Numbered from the stretch's first letter, positions 18,650-29,524 are shown. The stretch is 64,000 nucleotides of DNA from Aeromonas rivipollensis (GCF_037811135.1 NZ_CP149130.1:2476501-2540500), one strand, 5' to 3'. Made by a program: numbers and translations. The notes: generated by a model from the letters alone, not told the origin.

Positions 18650-20298
18650 AAGGCAAGTCTCTGCTGCTCAGCGGCCTGGTCTCCACCCCCTTGCTGGCGG
18701 CCGATGCGCTGACCGGCGAGGTGCAACGCCAGCCCCTCAACATCTCGGCCATCGTCATGTTCGTGGCCTTCGTGGCCGCCACCCTGTTCATCACCTACTG
18801 GGCCTCCAAGCGCAACCGCTCGGCCTCCGACTACTATGCGGCCGGCGGGCGCATCACCGGCTTCCAGAACGGTCTGGCCATCGCCGGTGACTACATGTCC
18901 GCCGCCTCCTTCCTCGGCATCTCCGCCCTGGTCTACACCTCGGGCTATGACGGCCTCATCTACTCCATCGGCTTCCTGGTGGGCTGGCCCATCATACTGT
19001 TCCTGATAGCGGAAAGACTGCGCAACCTCGGCAAGTACACCTTCGCCGACGTGGCCTCCTACCGCCTCAAGCAGACTTCGGTACGCAGCCTCTCAGCCAG
19101 CGGCTCCCTGGTGGTGGTGGCCCTCTACCTCATCGCCCAGATGGTGGGTGCCGGCAAGCTCATCGAGCTGCTGTTCGGCCTGCAATACCATGTGGCCGTG
19201 GTGCTGGTCGGCATACTGATGGTGCTCTACGTGCTGTTCGGCGGCATGCTGGCCACCACCTGGGTCCAGATCATCAAGGCTGTCATGCTGCTCTCCGGCG
19301 CCTCCTTCATGGCCATCATGGTGATGAAGTCCGTCAACTTCGACATCGGTGCCCTGTTCAGTGAAGCGGTCAAGGTCCATGCCAATGGCGCCGCCATCAT
19401 GAGTCCGGGTGGCCTGGTGGCCGATCCCATCTCCGCCATCTCTCTCGGGCTGGCCCTGATGTTCGGCACCGCCGGTCTGCCCCACATACTGATGCGCTTC
19501 TTCACCGTGAGCGACGCCAAGGAAGCCCGTAAATCGGTGTTCTATGCCACCGGCTTCATCGGCTACTTCTACATCCTGACCTTCATCATCGGTTTCGGTG
19601 CCATTCTGCTGGTCAGCACCAACCCGGACTTCAAGGACGCCACCGGCGCCCTACTGGGAGGCACCAACATGGCCGCCGTCCATCTGGCCGACGCCGTGGG
19701 TGGCAGCCTGTTCCTCGGCTTCATCTCCGCCGTGGCCTTCGCCACCATACTCGCCGTGGTTGCCGGGCTGACCCTGGCGGGTGCCTCTGCGGTCTCCCAC
19801 GACCTCTATGCCTGCGTCATCAAGGAAGGCAAGGCCAACGAAGCCGACGAGCTGCGCGTCTCCAAGATGACGACCCTGGTGCTGGGTGTCGTCGCCATCG
19901 GCCTCGGCATCCTGTTCGAGAAGCAGAACATCGCCTTCATGGTGGGCCTGGCCTTCTCCATCGCGGCGAGCTGCAACTTCCCGGTGCTCTTCCTCTCCAT
20001 GTTCTGGTCCCGCCTCACCACCCGCGGCGCCGTCTATGGTGGCTGGCTGGGCCTCATCAGCGCCGTGACCCTGATGATCCTGGGCCCCACCGTGTGGGTG
20101 AAGGTACTGGGCCATGCCCAGGCTATCTTCCCCTACGAGTACCCGGCGCTCTTCTCCATGGCGCTGGCCTTCGTCGGGATCTGGTTCTTCTCGGTCACCG
20201 ACAAGTCCCAGACGGCCTCCGAGGAACACCAGAAGTTCTTCCCGCAGTTCGTCCGCTCCCAGACCGGGCTCGGTGCCTCCGGCGCCTCCGCCCACTAA
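18646..20298 (+). CDS. actP: cation/acetate symporter (SSS family)
   Basis: This sodium-coupled symporter of the inner membrane probably takes up acetate or related short monocarboxylates. The 550-residue product has an N-terminal signal-like stretch ([18 protein letters not shown]), about thirteen membrane helices, and SSS motifs such as [18 protein letters not shown] and [12 protein letters not shown] near the front and [17 protein letters not shown] in the centre. The length matches E. coli ActP (549). It is the last gene of the DUF294-exonuclease-DUF4212-actP set, and a terminator follows. Confidence 0.92.
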   Translation: MKGKSLLLSGLVSTPLLAADALTGEVQRQPLNISAIVMFVAFVAATLFITYWASKRNRSASDYYAAGGRITGFQNGLAIAGDYMSAASFLGISALVYTSGYDGLIYSIGFLVGWPIILFLIAERLRNLGKYTFADVASYRLKQTSVRSLSASGSLVVVALYLIAQMVGAGKLIELLFGLQYHVAVVLVGILMVLYVLFGGMLATTWVQIIKAVMLLSGASFMAIMVMKSVNFDIGALFSEAVKVHANGAAIMSPGGLVADPISAISLGLALMFGTAGLPHILMRFFTVSDAKEARKSVFYATGFIGYFYILTFIIGFGAILLVSTNPDFKDATGALLGGTNMAAVHLADAVGGSLFLGFISAVAFATILAVVAGLTLAGASAVSHDLYACVIKEGKANEADELRVSKMTTLVLGVVAIGLGILFEKQNIAFMVGLAFSIAASCNFPVLFLSMFWSRLTTRGAVYGGWLGLISAVTLMILGPTVWVKVLGHAQAIFPYEYPALFSMALAFVGIWFFSVTDKSQTASEEHQKFFPQFVRSQTGLGASGASAH

Positions 20299-20315
20299 GG
20301 TTGTCTGACCGCCCC

Positions 20316-20344
20316 GAAGCCGGCCCTGTGCCGGCTTTTCTTAT
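20316..20344 (+). terminator. terminator of actP
   Basis: The AAGCCGG/CCGGCTT stem has a seven-base loop and is followed by TTCTTATT. Confidence 0.85.
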
Positions 20345-20510
20345 TCCTGGCCTCCCCCCTCGCCTCCCTTTTCCCGACCCGCAGGCAAGTGGCGCCTTGC
20401 TCGCCACCTGGCCCCCGGTGCAATGGGCCCCGATCACAGTTCTTGCTAAAACTTTCGGGGGATCTGTGCCATAATGCGCGCCATTTGACAGACAACCTGG
20501 GACATCTCCT

Positions 20511-22103
20511 TTGTTAAGCAGCAACAACATCACCATGCAGTTCGGCGCCAAGCCGCTGTTTGAGAACATCAGCGTCAAGTTTGGCGGCGGCAACCGCTAC
20601 GGCCTCATAGGCGCAAACGGCTGTGGCAAGTCCACCTTCATGAAGATCCTCGGCGGCGATCTGGAGCCCACTGGCGGTAATGTGAGCCTGGACGTCAATG
20701 AACGCATCGGTAAGTTGCGCCAGGATCAGTTCGCCTACGAAGAGATGCGCGTGCTGGACGTGGTCATGATGGGCCACGTCGAGCTGTGGGCCGCCATCGC
20801 CGAGCGCGATGCCATCTATGCCAACCTCGAAGCGACCGACGACGACTACATGAAGGCCGCCGAGCTGGAAGGCCTTGTCGCCGAGTATGACGGCTATACC
20901 GCTGAATCCCGCGCTGGCGAGCTGCTGCTGGGTGCCGGCATCCCCATCGAACTGCACAACGGCCCCATGAGCGAAGTGGCCCCGGGCTGGAAACTGCGGG
21001 TGCTGCTGGCACAGGCGCTGTTCTCCAACCCCGACATCCTGCTGCTGGACGAACCGACCAACAACCTGGACATCAACACCATCCGCTGGCTGGAGCAGGT
21101 GCTCAACGATCGTGAAAGTACCATGATCATCATCTCTCACGACCGTCACTTCCTGAACTCCGTCTGCACTCACATGGCGGATCTGGACTACGGCGAGCTG
21201 CGGGTCTACCCGGGCAACTACGACGAGTACATGACGGCGGCCACCCAGGCCCGCGAGCGTCTGATCGCCGACAACGCCAAGAAGAAGGCCCAGATTGCCG
21301 ATTTGCAATCCTTCGTCTCCCGGTTCAGTGCCAACGCCTCCAAGTCGAGCCAGGCCACCTCCCGCCTCAAGCAGATCGACAAGATCAAGATCGAGGAGGT
21401 GAAGGTTTCCAGCCGTCAGAACCCCTTCATCCGCTTCGAGCAGGAGAAGAAGCTGTACCGCAACATCCTGGAGATTGAAGGGCTGTCCAAGGGGTATGGT
21501 GAAGAGCCGCTGTTCAAGGGCCTGAGCATGATGCTGGAAGTGGGCGAGAAGGTCGCCATCCTGGGTACCAACGGCATCGGTAAATCCACCCTGATCAAGA
21601 CCCTCATGGGCGAGCTGGCACCGGACAGCGGCACCATCAAGTGGTCCGAGAATGCCCAGATCGGCTACTACGCCCAGGATCACGCCGACGATTTCGACAC
21701 CGATCTCAACGTGTTCGACTGGATGGCCCAGTGGAAACAGGCCAACGAAGACGAGCAGGCGGTACGCTCCGTACTGGGCCGTCTGCTGTTCTCCCAGGAC
21801 GACATCAAGAAGCCGGTCAAGGTGCTCTCCGGTGGCGAACAGGGTCGCATGCTGTTCGGCAAGCTGATGATGCAGCGCCCCAACATCCTGATCATGGATG
21901 AGCCGACCAACCACCTGGACATGGAATCCATCGAATCCTTGAACCTGGCGCTGGAGATGTATCAGGGCACCCTGATCTTCGTCTCTCACGACCGTGAGTT
22001 CGTGTCGTCCCTGGCGACCCGCATCATGGAACTGACCGAGAACGGCATCCGTGACTTCGGCGGCACCTACGAGGATTACCTGCGCAGTCAGGGCGTGGTG
22101 TAA
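20511..22103 (+). CDS. ybiT: ABC-F family ribosome-associated ATPase YbiT
   Basis: ABC-F proteins bind the ribosomal E site and relieve stalled or non-optimal translation states. The 530-residue length equals E. coli YbiT. There are two ATPase domains: Walker [10 protein letters not shown] and Walker [12 protein letters not shown] in the first, [17 protein letters not shown] and [11 protein letters not shown] in the second. They are joined by the P-site tRNA-interaction linker rich in Lys/Arg (about 240-310). The first domain has a divergent signature ([10 protein letters not shown]) as in YbiT. The start is a TTG at 20511 with only a weak GGGA site; the first ATG, eight codons in (20535), would cut into the conserved [11 protein letters not shown]. 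Confidence 0.93.
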   Translation: MLSSNNITMQFGAKPLFENISVKFGGGNRYGLIGANGCGKSTFMKILGGDLEPTGGNVSLDVNERIGKLRQDQFAYEEMRVLDVVMMGHVELWAAIAERDAIYANLEATDDDYMKAAELEGLVAEYDGYTAESRAGELLLGAGIPIELHNGPMSEVAPGWKLRVLLAQALFSNPDILLLDEPTNNLDINTIRWLEQVLNDRESTMIIISHDRHFLNSVCTHMADLDYGELRVYPGNYDEYMTAATQARERLIADNAKKKAQIADLQSFVSRFSANASKSSQATSRLKQIDKIKIEEVKVSSRQNPFIRFEQEKKLYRNILEIEGLSKGYGEEPLFKGLSMMLEVGEKVAILGTNGIGKSTLIKTLMGELAPDSGTIKWSENAQIGYYAQDHADDFDTDLNVFDWMAQWKQANEDEQAVRSVLGRLLFSQDDIKKPVKVLSGGEQGRMLFGKLMMQRPNILIMDEPTNHLDMESIESLNLALEMYQGTLIFVSHDREFVSSLATRIMELTENGIRDFGGTYEDYLRSQGVV

Positions 22104-22123
22104 CCTCCGGGTCTTCCATCATG

Positions 22124-22153
22124 AAACCGGCGCCAGTGGCGCCGGTTTTTTTT
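22124..22153 (+). terminator. terminator of ybiT
   Basis: An 11-bp stem, AAACCGGCGCC/GGCGCCGGTTT, is followed by a run of eight T. Confidence 0.95.
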
Positions 22154-22191
22154 ATGCCTCCTTGCTCCCCCTGCGAGCCTCTCCCACTGAA

Positions 22192-22230
22192 AGAGAAGGG
22201 TTGGGAAAGCAAGAGTGAGGTGCAGGCATC
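22192..22230 (+). repeat. degenerate intergenic repeat, copy 3
   Basis: This stretch between ybiT and ppiD contains AGAGAAGGGTTGGGAAAGC followed by a GAGTGAGGTGC block and GCAT. It resembles the - strand stretches at 10581-10617 and 10223-10262. Confidence 0.4.
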
Positions 22231-22349
22231 GCGCGTTGTCATAAATCAGTCCCGCTCATCCCCTGCCAGGATGGGCAGCACGAGCCCGTCCCTGGCCCCT
22301 TCCCTCTTCAGCCCGCCCGCGCTTGCCGAGCGGGCACCTGTTCGGGACA

Positions 22350-22382
22350 TAAAAAAACGGCTCCATCAAGGAGCCGTTTTCA
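22350..22382 (-). terminator. terminator of ppiD
   Basis: The stem AACGGCTCC/GGAGCCGTT is followed on the - strand by seven T, 17 bases after the ppiD stop. Confidence 0.92.
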
Positions 22383-22398
22383 ATGAGGGCGTGGTCGA

Positions 22399-24312
22399 TT
22401 ACTCGACGGTCGCCTCCACGTCGGTGAAGTACTCAATCTTGGCCGCTTTGCGCAGCTCGTCGATCAGCGACTTGTAGTCGGCCTGGGCCTTGCCCTGACC
22501 GAGCTGGCCTTGCAGCAGGCTCACCATCTGGGACGGTTCCTTGGTCACATTGACCTTGTCCAGCGCCACCACCACGCGATCGCCATTGGCTTCGGCCACC
22601 AGTTCGACGCTCGGCTTGCCATCCTTCGGATGGGGCATGCGGAACGCCTGGGCCAGCAGGTTCTGATCCATCTCCTGGGCGAAGCGGGAAACCCCCTTGT
22701 GGCTCTCCACCTTCAGCCCGAGGGCGGTCAGATCGGCCTGGATGTCCTCGCCGGCGTGCAGCTTGTCCAGCAGGCCCTGGGCCTTGCCACGGGCTACTTC
22801 GCTGGCCTTCTCATGCTTGATGGCCGCAATCACCTGATCCTTGATCTCCGCCAGCGGCTTGGCCGCCTTGGGCTGATGACCCATGATGTGCAGCACCAGC
22901 GCCTTGCCATCGGCGAGCTCGATCACGTCGGAGTTGGTGTTCTCGTCGCGCAGTTGCTCGGAGAAGGCAGCAGCAAGCACCTTGGGATCATTGAGGGGCG
23001 CCTGGGCATCGGCCTGGCTGAAGTAATCAGACGAGACCACCTTCAGACCCATGGCTTCGGCAGTCAGATCCAGCGAATCCGGGTTCTCGAAGCTGCTGTC
23101 GGCCATCTTCTGCTGCTCGGCGAAGAACAGCTCCTTGGCCTTGTCCGCTTGCAGACGGGTGATGGTTTCGCTCATCACATCCACGAACGGCTTGGTCTTG
23201 GCAGGCTCGACTGCCAGCAGCTTGATGATGTGGAAACCGAACGGGCTCTTCACCACGGCAGAGAGATCCCCCGCCTTGGCCAGCGCAAAGGCAGCCTGCT
23301 CGAACGCCGGATCCATCACCCCTTTCTCGAACCAGTCCAGTTCGCCGCCCTTCTTGGCGGAGAAGGTATCGCTGGAGTTGGCTTTGGCCAGGGTAGCGAA
23401 GTCTTCACCGCCCTTGACCTTGGCCAGCAGCTCGTCGGCCTGCTTCTGGGCCGCCTTCTCATCCTTGCCAAAGGGGATCAGGATGTGTGCCACGCGGCGA
23501 CGCTCCGCACGCTGGAACAGGTCCTGGTGCTGATCGTAGTAATCCTGGGCATCCTGCTCGGTCACCTTGATGTTCTTGCTGAGGTTGGCGGCATCGAGCA
23601 GCAGGTAGTCGACCTTGACCTTCTCGTCGTTCATGAAGCGGCCGCTGTTGGCCTTGTAGAACTGATCCACCTCGGCGTCGGTCACCTCGACCTCACCCAG
23701 GTAGGCGGAGGCAGCCAGGCGTACCAGGCGCAGGTCCCGGGTCTGGTTGTAGAGCTTGTCGAGCTGCTCGGCCTCGCCCTTGAGGGCGAACTCGGAGCCC
23801 AGCAGGGCGCCCATCAGTTGCTGGCGCACCATGTCCTGGCGCAGGGAGTCGCGGAACATCTCCGGGGTCATGCCGGCACGGCGGATCAGCTGCAGGTAGC
23901 GATCGTTGTTGAACTTGCCGTCCTCGGCAAACTCCGGCATCTCCACGATGGCCTGCTTGATCTGCTCATCGCTGACCCGCAGGCCGAGCTGACGGGCCTT
24001 GTCATCGATCAGCGCCTGATCGATCAGCCTGTCCAGCACGCCGCGGCGGAACTGTTTCATGTAGTCAGGGTTGGCGGCCAGCTGGTTGAAGGCCTCACCC
24101 ATTTGGGATTCCATGCGGGCCCGCTCGTTGCGATAGGCATTCTCCAGTGCGGGGGCACTGATGTCATTGCCGTTGACGGTAGCGGGGGCGGTACGTGCCG
24201 GGCCATTGAGGTAGCTGCCTACACCGGCCAAGGCAAAGGAGAGGATGATCAGGCCCAAGATAACCTTGGCTACCTTGCCCTGCGCCCCTTCGCGTAGTTT
24301 ATCCAACATCAT
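22399..24312 (-). CDS. ppiD: periplasmic folding chaperone PpiD
   Basis: PpiD is an inner-membrane-anchored chaperone at the Sec translocon exit that helps secreted proteins fold. The 637-residue product has one N-terminal membrane helix (about 15-35, VILGLIILSFALAGVG), an N-terminal SurA-like chaperone region, and one parvulin-like domain in the middle (RRVAHILIPF to SPFGFHIIKLLAVEP). The ATG at 24312 is followed by a second ATG at 24309; both fit MMDxLR-type starts of homologues, and the in-frame codons upstream are not family-like. It lies downstream of hupB as in E. coli, with a hupB terminator between. Confidence 0.93.
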   Translation of the reverse strand: MMLDKLREGAQGKVAKVILGLIILSFALAGVGSYLNGPARTAPATVNGNDISAPALENAYRNERARMESQMGEAFNQLAANPDYMKQFRRGVLDRLIDQALIDDKARQLGLRVSDEQIKQAIVEMPEFAEDGKFNNDRYLQLIRRAGMTPEMFRDSLRQDMVRQQLMGALLGSEFALKGEAEQLDKLYNQTRDLRLVRLAASAYLGEVEVTDAEVDQFYKANSGRFMNDEKVKVDYLLLDAANLSKNIKVTEQDAQDYYDQHQDLFQRAERRRVAHILIPFGKDEKAAQKQADELLAKVKGGEDFATLAKANSSDTFSAKKGGELDWFEKGVMDPAFEQAAFALAKAGDLSAVVKSPFGFHIIKLLAVEPAKTKPFVDVMSETITRLQADKAKELFFAEQQKMADSSFENPDSLDLTAEAMGLKVVSSDYFSQADAQAPLNDPKVLAAAFSEQLRDENTNSDVIELADGKALVLHIMGHQPKAAKPLAEIKDQVIAAIKHEKASEVARGKAQGLLDKLHAGEDIQADLTALGLKVESHKGVSRFAQEMDQNLLAQAFRMPHPKDGKPSVELVAEANGDRVVVALDKVNVTKEPSQMVSLLQGQLGQGKAQADYKSLIDELRKAAKIEYFTDVEATVE

Positions 24313-24351
24313 GTTTGTACTTATGCTCCCGAACTCGATGGGCGTAAATAA

Positions 24352-24382
24352 TGAAAAGGCGCACCGATTGCGATGCGCCTTG
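24352..24382 (-). terminator. terminator of hupB
   Basis: The stem AAGGCGCA/TGCGCCTT has a 10-base loop and is followed on the - strand by a T-rich stretch (TTCATTATT). Confidence 0.7.
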
Positions 24383-24461
24383 GTCAATCAGTATGAGGGA
24401 GAGCCCTCTCACTTGTCTGGTCAGCGACCAAGGTCGGAGCCGATGAGAATCAGCGCCCGGC

Positions 24462-24734
24462 TTAGTTGACCGCGTCTTTCAGGGCCTTGCCGGCTTTGAA
24501 GGCAGGAACTTTACCGGCAGCGATTTCGATGGTCGCACCAGTTTGCGGGTTACGGCCAGAACGAGCGGCACGCTCGCGAACGGCGAAAGTACCGAAGCCA
24601 ACCAGAGCAACCTGGTCACCCTCTTTCAGGGCTTCACCTACGGCGTCAATGAAAGCATCCAGCGCACGGCCAGCGGCAGCTTTGGAGATATCAGCACCGT
24701 CTGCAATCTTGTCAATCAGTTGAGATTTATTCAC
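24462..24734 (-). CDS. hupB: DNA-binding protein HU-beta
   Basis: HU is a nucleoid protein that bends DNA as a dimer. The 90-residue product has the full HU sequence, with [20 protein letters not shown] at the front and the DNA-binding arm with [12 protein letters not shown] and [11 protein letters not shown], near identical to E. coli HupB. The start is GTG at 24734 with AGGGGA upstream. It sits between lon and ppiD, the standard enteric order, with its own promoter and terminator. Confidence 0.98.
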   Translation of the reverse strand: MNKSQLIDKIADGADISKAAAGRALDAFIDAVGEALKEGDQVALVGFGTFAVRERAARSGRNPQTGATIEIAAGKVPAFKAGKALKDAVN

Positions 24735-24800
24735 TCTTATATTCCCCTTTTATCGAACATCGCTGCGGCACTGATTTCCCTGGCCACAACAAGTGGAGGT

Positions 24801-24829
24801 TTTATAACAAGCCTCCTGATCAGTTGCAA
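24801..24829 (-). promoter_or_regulatory. sigma-70-type promoter of hupB
   Basis: On the - strand TTGCAA, 17 bases, then TATAAA lie 67 bases before the GTG start. Confidence 0.55.
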
Positions 24830-24974
24830 GTGACAATCTGGCGCAAACCCGCGCCACATCACGCATTGCGACTCATCATGAGTACCCGATCGGTGGTCAA
24901 GGCTACTTCCGTTATCCGGCGCATGCAAGCCTTAACCACCCCCCGAATGCGCCAAATTTGCGGCGCATCAACAT

Positions 24975-27329
24975 TTACACGACAGAAACGCGTTCGAAAC
25001 CCTGCGGATTGTCCTGCAACGCCAGTGCAAGCACCTCATCAATCCAGCGAACCGGATAAATTTCAAGGTCTTGTTTGACATTGTCCGGGATCTCCTCGAG
25101 ATCTCGTTCGTTCTCTTTCGGGATGAGCACCCGCTTGATGCCGCCACGGTGAGCCGCCAGCAGTTTCTCCTTGAGCCCCCCGATGGGCAGCACTTCGCCG
25201 CGCAGGGTGATCTCCCCCGTCATGGCCACGTCGGCACGCACCGGGTTGCCAGTGAGGCTGGAGACCAGGGCGGTACACATGGCGATACCGGCGCTCGGAC
25301 CGTCTTTCGGGGTCGCCCCTTCCGGCACGTGCACGTGGATGTCGCGCTTCTCGTAGAAGTCGGCGTTGATGCGCAGCTTCTCGGCACGGGCCCGTACCAC
25401 CGTCATGGCGGCCTGAATAGACTCCTGCATCACGTCACCGAGTGAACCGGTGTAAGTGAGCTTGCCCTTGCCCGGCACGTTGGTGGTCTCGATGGTGAGC
25501 AGATCGCCCCCCACCTCGGTCCACGCCAACCCGCACACCTGGCCTACCTGGTTCTGATCGGTGGCCTTGCCGTAATCGAAACGCTGTACCCCGAGGAACT
25601 CCTTGAGGTTCTCCTGATTGACCTGAACATGCTTGATGCTCTTGTCCAGCAGGATGCGTTTGACTGCCTTGCGACAGATCTTGGAGATCTCGCGCTCCAG
25701 GCTACGCACCCCCGCCTCGCGGGTGTAGTAGCGGATGACGCCGACCAGAGCAGAATCCTCGATGGTGATCTCGGACTCTTTCAGACCGTTGCGCTGGATC
25801 TGCTTGGCCAGCAGATGCTGCTTGGCGATGTTGAGCTTCTCGTCCTCGGTATAACCGGACAGACGGATCACTTCCATCCGGTCCAACAGCGGACCCGGGA
25901 TGTTCATGGAGTTGGAGGTGGCCACGAACATCACGTCCGACAGGTCATAATCCACTTCCAGATAGTGATCGTTGAAACTGCTGTTCTGTTCGGGATCCAG
26001 CACTTCCAGCAAGGCAGAAGCGGGATCGCCGCGCATGTCCGAGCTCATCTTGTCGATTTCGTCGAGCAGGAACAGCGGGTTCTTCACGCCGACCTTCGCC
26101 ATCTTCTGGATGAGCTTGCCGGGCATGGAGCCGATATAGGTGCGGCGGTGACCGCGGATCTCCGCCTCGTCACGCACGCCACCGAGGGCCATGCGCACGT
26201 ACTTGCGACCGGTCGCCTTGGCGATGGACTGACCGAGCGAGGTCTTGCCCACACCGGGAGGCCCGACCAGGCAGAGGATGGGGCCCTTGAGCTTGTTCAC
26301 CCGCGCCTGTACCGCCAGGTACTCGAGGATGCGATCCTTGACCTTGTCCAGGCCATAGTGATCCGAATCCAGCACCTCTTGTGCCTTGGCGAGATCCTTC
26401 TTGACCTTGGAGCGGGCCTTCCACGGCACCTGCACCATCCAGTCCACATAGCTGCGCACCACTGTGGCTTCGGCGGACATGGGGGACATCATCTTCAGCT
26501 TGGCAAGCTCGGCCAGGGCCTTCTCGCGCGCATCGTCCGGCATCCCCGCCTCGTCAATCTTGCGATTGAGGGCTTCGAATTCGTCCGGGCTGTCTTCCAG
26601 CTCACCCAGCTCTTTCTGGATGGCCTTCATCTGCTCGTTGAGATAGTACTCCCGCTGGCTCTTCTCCATCTGCTTCTTGACCCGGGAGCGGATGCGCTTC
26701 TCGACCTGCAAGAGGTCGATCTCCGACTCCATCATGGCCATCAGAAACTCGATGCGCTCCGACACAGAGGCGATTTCCAGCACCTTCTGCTTGTCTTCGA
26801 GCTTGAGCGGCATGTGGGCAGCCATGGTGTCAGCCAGGCGCGCCGCATCGTCGATCGCCGAGATCGAGGTCAGCACCTCGGGCGGGATCTTCTTGTTGAG
26901 CTTGATGTAGCCTTCAAACTGGCCGATGGCGGAGCGCACCAGCACATCCTGATCCTTCTCCTCGATGGGGGCAGACGCTATGTACTGCGCCTCACCGACG
27001 AAGAAGTCTTTGTCATCGATCATCCGCTCAAGACGGGCACGCTGGCCCCCTTCCACCAGCACCTTGACGGTACCGTCAGGCAGCTTGAGCATCTGCAAAA
27101 TGTTGGCCACTGTCCCGACGGAGAAGATCTCCTCCACCGTCGGCTCGTCAGTTGACGCATCCTTCTGGGCCACCAGCAGGACTTTCTTGTCCTGCTCCAT
27201 GGCCGCTTCCAGACAGCGAATGGATTTTTCCCGCCCCACAAAGAGTGGAATGACCATGTGGGGGTAAACCACCACGTCACGAAGAGGCAGGACGGGAATC
27301 TCGATGCGTTCTGAACGCTCTAGGTTCAT
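24975..27329 (-). CDS. lon: ATP-dependent protease Lon
   Basis: Lon is a cytosolic AAA+ serine protease that degrades misfolded and regulatory proteins. The 784-residue length equals E. coli Lon. The order is the N-terminal substrate-binding domain ([16 protein letters not shown]-like start), a coiled-coil middle, the ATPase with Walker [12 protein letters not shown] and Walker [10 protein letters not shown], and the protease domain with [11 protein letters not shown], where the catalytic serine is near residue 678. It lies downstream of clpX with a heat-shock type promoter in between, so it can be transcribed alone. Confidence 0.98.
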   Translation of the reverse strand: MNLERSERIEIPVLPLRDVVVYPHMVIPLFVGREKSIRCLEAAMEQDKKVLLVAQKDASTDEPTVEEIFSVGTVANILQMLKLPDGTVKVLVEGGQRARLERMIDDKDFFVGEAQYIASAPIEEKDQDVLVRSAIGQFEGYIKLNKKIPPEVLTSISAIDDAARLADTMAAHMPLKLEDKQKVLEIASVSERIEFLMAMMESEIDLLQVEKRIRSRVKKQMEKSQREYYLNEQMKAIQKELGELEDSPDEFEALNRKIDEAGMPDDAREKALAELAKLKMMSPMSAEATVVRSYVDWMVQVPWKARSKVKKDLAKAQEVLDSDHYGLDKVKDRILEYLAVQARVNKLKGPILCLVGPPGVGKTSLGQSIAKATGRKYVRMALGGVRDEAEIRGHRRTYIGSMPGKLIQKMAKVGVKNPLFLLDEIDKMSSDMRGDPASALLEVLDPEQNSSFNDHYLEVDYDLSDVMFVATSNSMNIPGPLLDRMEVIRLSGYTEDEKLNIAKQHLLAKQIQRNGLKESEITIEDSALVGVIRYYTREAGVRSLEREISKICRKAVKRILLDKSIKHVQVNQENLKEFLGVQRFDYGKATDQNQVGQVCGLAWTEVGGDLLTIETTNVPGKGKLTYTGSLGDVMQESIQAAMTVVRARAEKLRINADFYEKRDIHVHVPEGATPKDGPSAGIAMCTALVSSLTGNPVRADVAMTGEITLRGEVLPIGGLKEKLLAAHRGGIKRVLIPKENERDLEEIPDNVKQDLEIYPVRWIDEVLALALQDNPQGFERVSVV

Positions 27330-27377
27330 ATATGTCCTCTCGGCTTGTTATACCGTTGGCAAAGCGCTTGGCTGAGT

Positions 27378-27405
27378 ATATGGGGGCGCAAAGATGAGAT
27401 TCAAT
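27378..27405 (-). promoter_or_regulatory. sigma-32 (heat-shock) promoter of lon
   Basis: On the - strand ATTGAAT, 13 bases, then CCCCATAT match the sigma-32 pattern (CTTGAAA / CCCCATnT) closely. The -10 lies 48 bases before the lon ATG. Confidence 0.8.
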
Positions 27406-27424
27406 CGCCTTGGCCGTAAAAAGC

Positions 27425-27450
27425 ATGAAAGGGGCAAAATGCCCCTTTAT
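27425..27450 (-). terminator. terminator of clpX
   Basis: The stem AAAGGGGC/GCCCCTTT with a five-base loop lies about 20 bases after the clpX stop, followed on the - strand by CATGCTTTTTAC. Confidence 0.7.
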
Positions 27451-27469
27451 GTGATTAAAAATCAGTCAG

Positions 27470-28744
27470 TTACTCTGACACTGCGGCCTGTGTCTCGGGA
27501 TTGTCGTAGATCATCAGGGGCGCGGAGTCCCCCTTGATCACCGACTCGTCGATCACCACCTTGCTGACCCCTTCCAGGGAGGGCAGGTCATACATGGTGT
27601 CGAGCAACACGGCTTCGACGATGGATCTCAGGCCACGGGCACCGGTCTTGCGCTCCATCGCCTTGCGGGCGATGGCGTTCAGGGCGTCGTCACGGAACTC
27701 CAGTTCCACCTCTTCCAGGGCGAACAACGCGGCGTACTGCTTGGTCAGTGCGTTCTTCGGCTCTTTCAGGATCTGGATGAGGGCCGCTTCGTCCAGCTCG
27801 GTGAGGGTTGCCACCACCGGCAGACGACCGATGAACTCGGGGATCAGACCGTATTTGATCAGATCTTCCGGCTCCACCTTGGCAAAGTTCTCGCTCAAGG
27901 TCGCCTTGGCATTCTTGGATTTGACGTCAGCGCCAAAGCCTATGCCGGTCCCCTTGACGGAACGCTGCTCGATCACCTTGTCCAGGCCTGCGAAGGCGCC
28001 ACCACATATGAATAGGATCTTGGAGGTATCGACCTGCAGGAACTCCTGCTGCGGATGCTTGCGACCCCCTTGCGGCGGCACTGAGGCGATGGTGCCTTCG
28101 ATCAGCTTCAGCAGTGCCTGCTGAACCCCTTCCCCGGAGACATCGCGGGTGATGGAAGGGTTGTCCGACTTGCGGGAGATCTTGTCGATCTCGTCGATGT
28201 AGACGATGCCGCGCTGGGCCTTCTCCACGTCGTAGTCGCACTTTTGCAGCAACTTCTGGATGATGTTCTCCACATCTTCACCCACATAACCGGCTTCGGT
28301 CAGGGTGGTGGCATCGGCCATGGTGAAGGGCACATCCAGCAGACGGGCGAGCGTCTCGGCCAGCAGGGTCTTGCCGCTGCCGGTCGGGCCAATCAGCAGG
28401 ATATTGGACTTGCCAAGCTCCACACCACCGGACTCGCTGCCGCTGCGCAGACGCTTGTAGTGGTTGTAGACGGCAACTGCCAGCACCTTCTTGGCGTACT
28501 CCTGCCCGATCACGTAGTCGTCCAGATGGGCGCGGATTTCATGAGGGGTCGGCAGCTCGCTACCATCGCGCTTGGGAGAGATCTCGCGGATCTCCTCGCG
28601 GATGATGTCGTTGCACAGCTCGACACACTCATCACATACGTAGACGGAAGGGCCAGCGATCAGCTTACGCACTTCATGCTGGCTTTTGCCGCAGAAAGAG
28701 CAATAAAGCAGCTTGTCGCCCTCACCCTTGCGTTTCTCTGTCAT
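27470..28744 (-). CDS. clpX: ClpXP unfoldase subunit ClpX
   Basis: ClpX is the AAA+ ring that unfolds tagged substrates and feeds them to ClpP. The 424-residue length equals E. coli ClpX. It has the N-terminal zinc-binding domain ([14 protein letters not shown], then CDECVELC), Walker [13 protein letters not shown], Walker [11 protein letters not shown], and the ClpP-docking loop GTGIGFGA. It lies 70 bases after clpP. A perfect 10-bp hairpin occupies the gap, and a terminator follows, so most transcripts likely come from the clpP side. Confidence 0.98.
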   Translation of the reverse strand: MTEKRKGEGDKLLYCSFCGKSQHEVRKLIAGPSVYVCDECVELCNDIIREEIREISPKRDGSELPTPHEIRAHLDDYVIGQEYAKKVLAVAVYNHYKRLRSGSESGGVELGKSNILLIGPTGSGKTLLAETLARLLDVPFTMADATTLTEAGYVGEDVENIIQKLLQKCDYDVEKAQRGIVYIDEIDKISRKSDNPSITRDVSGEGVQQALLKLIEGTIASVPPQGGRKHPQQEFLQVDTSKILFICGGAFAGLDKVIEQRSVKGTGIGFGADVKSKNAKATLSENFAKVEPEDLIKYGLIPEFIGRLPVVATLTELDEAALIQILKEPKNALTKQYAALFALEEVELEFRDDALNAIARKAMERKTGARGLRSIVEAVLLDTMYDLPSLEGVSKVVIDESVIKGDSAPLMIYDNPETQAAVSE

Positions 28745-28777
28745 TCAGCGACCTCGTTTTATCAATAGAGGATGGAT

Positions 28778-28803
28778 CGTCCTGTTGAGTTTACAACAGG
28801 ACG
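28778..28803 (-). other. perfect hairpin between clpP and clpX
   Basis: Ten-base arms CGTCCTGTTG/CAACAGGACG flank a six-base loop, starting 11 bases after the clpP stop. There is no T-run, so it is more likely an mRNA processing or stability element than a strong terminator. Confidence 0.7.
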
Positions 28804-28814
28804 GGATACCCTGC

Positions 28815-29438
28815 TCAGCCGCGCTGGCTCAGGATGCCGTCAACCAGACCATAGGCCACGGCCTGCTCGGCCGACATGAAGTTATCACGGTCGGTGTCGC
28901 GTTCGATGGTGGCCATGTCCTGTCCGGTGTGGAAAGCCAGACGATCGTTCAGGGTATTCTTGATTTTCAGGATCTCCTGGGCATGGATCTGGATGTCAGA
29001 TGCCTGGCCCTGGAAGCCACCCAACGGTTGGTGGATCATCACGCGAGCACTGGGCAGGCAGAAACGCTTGCCCTTGGCACCGCCGGCCAGCAGGAAGGCG
29101 CCCATGGAGCAGGCCTGCCCCATGCAGACGGTGCTGACATCCGGCTTGATGAACTGCATGGTGTCATAAATGGACATACCCGCAGTGACGGCACCACCCG
29201 GCGAGTTGATGTAGATGCTGATGTCCTGATCCGGGTTCTCGGACTCCAGAAACAGCAGCTGAGCCACCACCAGATTCGCCATGTGATCTTCAACCTGACC
29301 GGTCAGGAAGATCACCCGCTCTTTGAGCAGACGGGAATAGATGTCATAGGAACGCTCCCCTTTCGCCGTCTGCTCGACCACCATAGGGATGAGCGCATTG
29401 CGTGGGGATTCAGTCACATCGTTATAGTTCTTGTACAT
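28815..29438 (-). CDS. clpP: ATP-dependent Clp protease proteolytic subunit
   Basis: ClpP is the tetradecameric serine protease chamber used by ClpX and ClpA. The 207-residue length is the same as the E. coli precursor. The catalytic serine is in [11 protein letters not shown] (residue 111), the histidine in [10 protein letters not shown] (residue 136), and the aspartate in the DTDRDNFM stretch. The N-terminal residues before ALIPMVVEQ are the propeptide region removed by self-cleavage. The gene lies between tig and clpX, and a promoter and a tig terminator overlap just upstream. Confidence 0.98.
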   Translation of the reverse strand: MYKNYNDVTESPRNALIPMVVEQTAKGERSYDIYSRLLKERVIFLTGQVEDHMANLVVAQLLFLESENPDQDISIYINSPGGAVTAGMSIYDTMQFIKPDVSTVCMGQACSMGAFLLAGGAKGKRFCLPSARVMIHQPLGGFQGQASDIQIHAQEILKIKNTLNDRLAFHTGQDMATIERDTDRDNFMSAEQAVAYGLVDGILSQRG

Positions 29439-29457
29439 AAGGCATTGTCCCTAAAAT

Positions 29458-29491
29458 AAAATGGCCCGAGTGGAGATCACACGAGCCATTA
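29458..29491 (-). terminator. terminator of tig, overlapping the clpP promoter
   Basis: An interrupted stem (ATGGC, CG, GTG paired with CAC, CG, GCCAT) is followed on the - strand by TTTTATTTTA. Confidence 0.6.
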
Positions 29492-29518
29492 TACTTAACA
29501 GTTTTGACCTTAAGTCAA
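29488..29518 (-). promoter_or_regulatory. candidate promoter of clpP
   Basis: On the - strand TTGACT and TATAAT are separated by 19 bases, longer than the ideal 17. The -10 hexamer lies at the base of the tig terminator stem. Confidence 0.4.
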
Positions 29519-29524
29519 ATGTTC

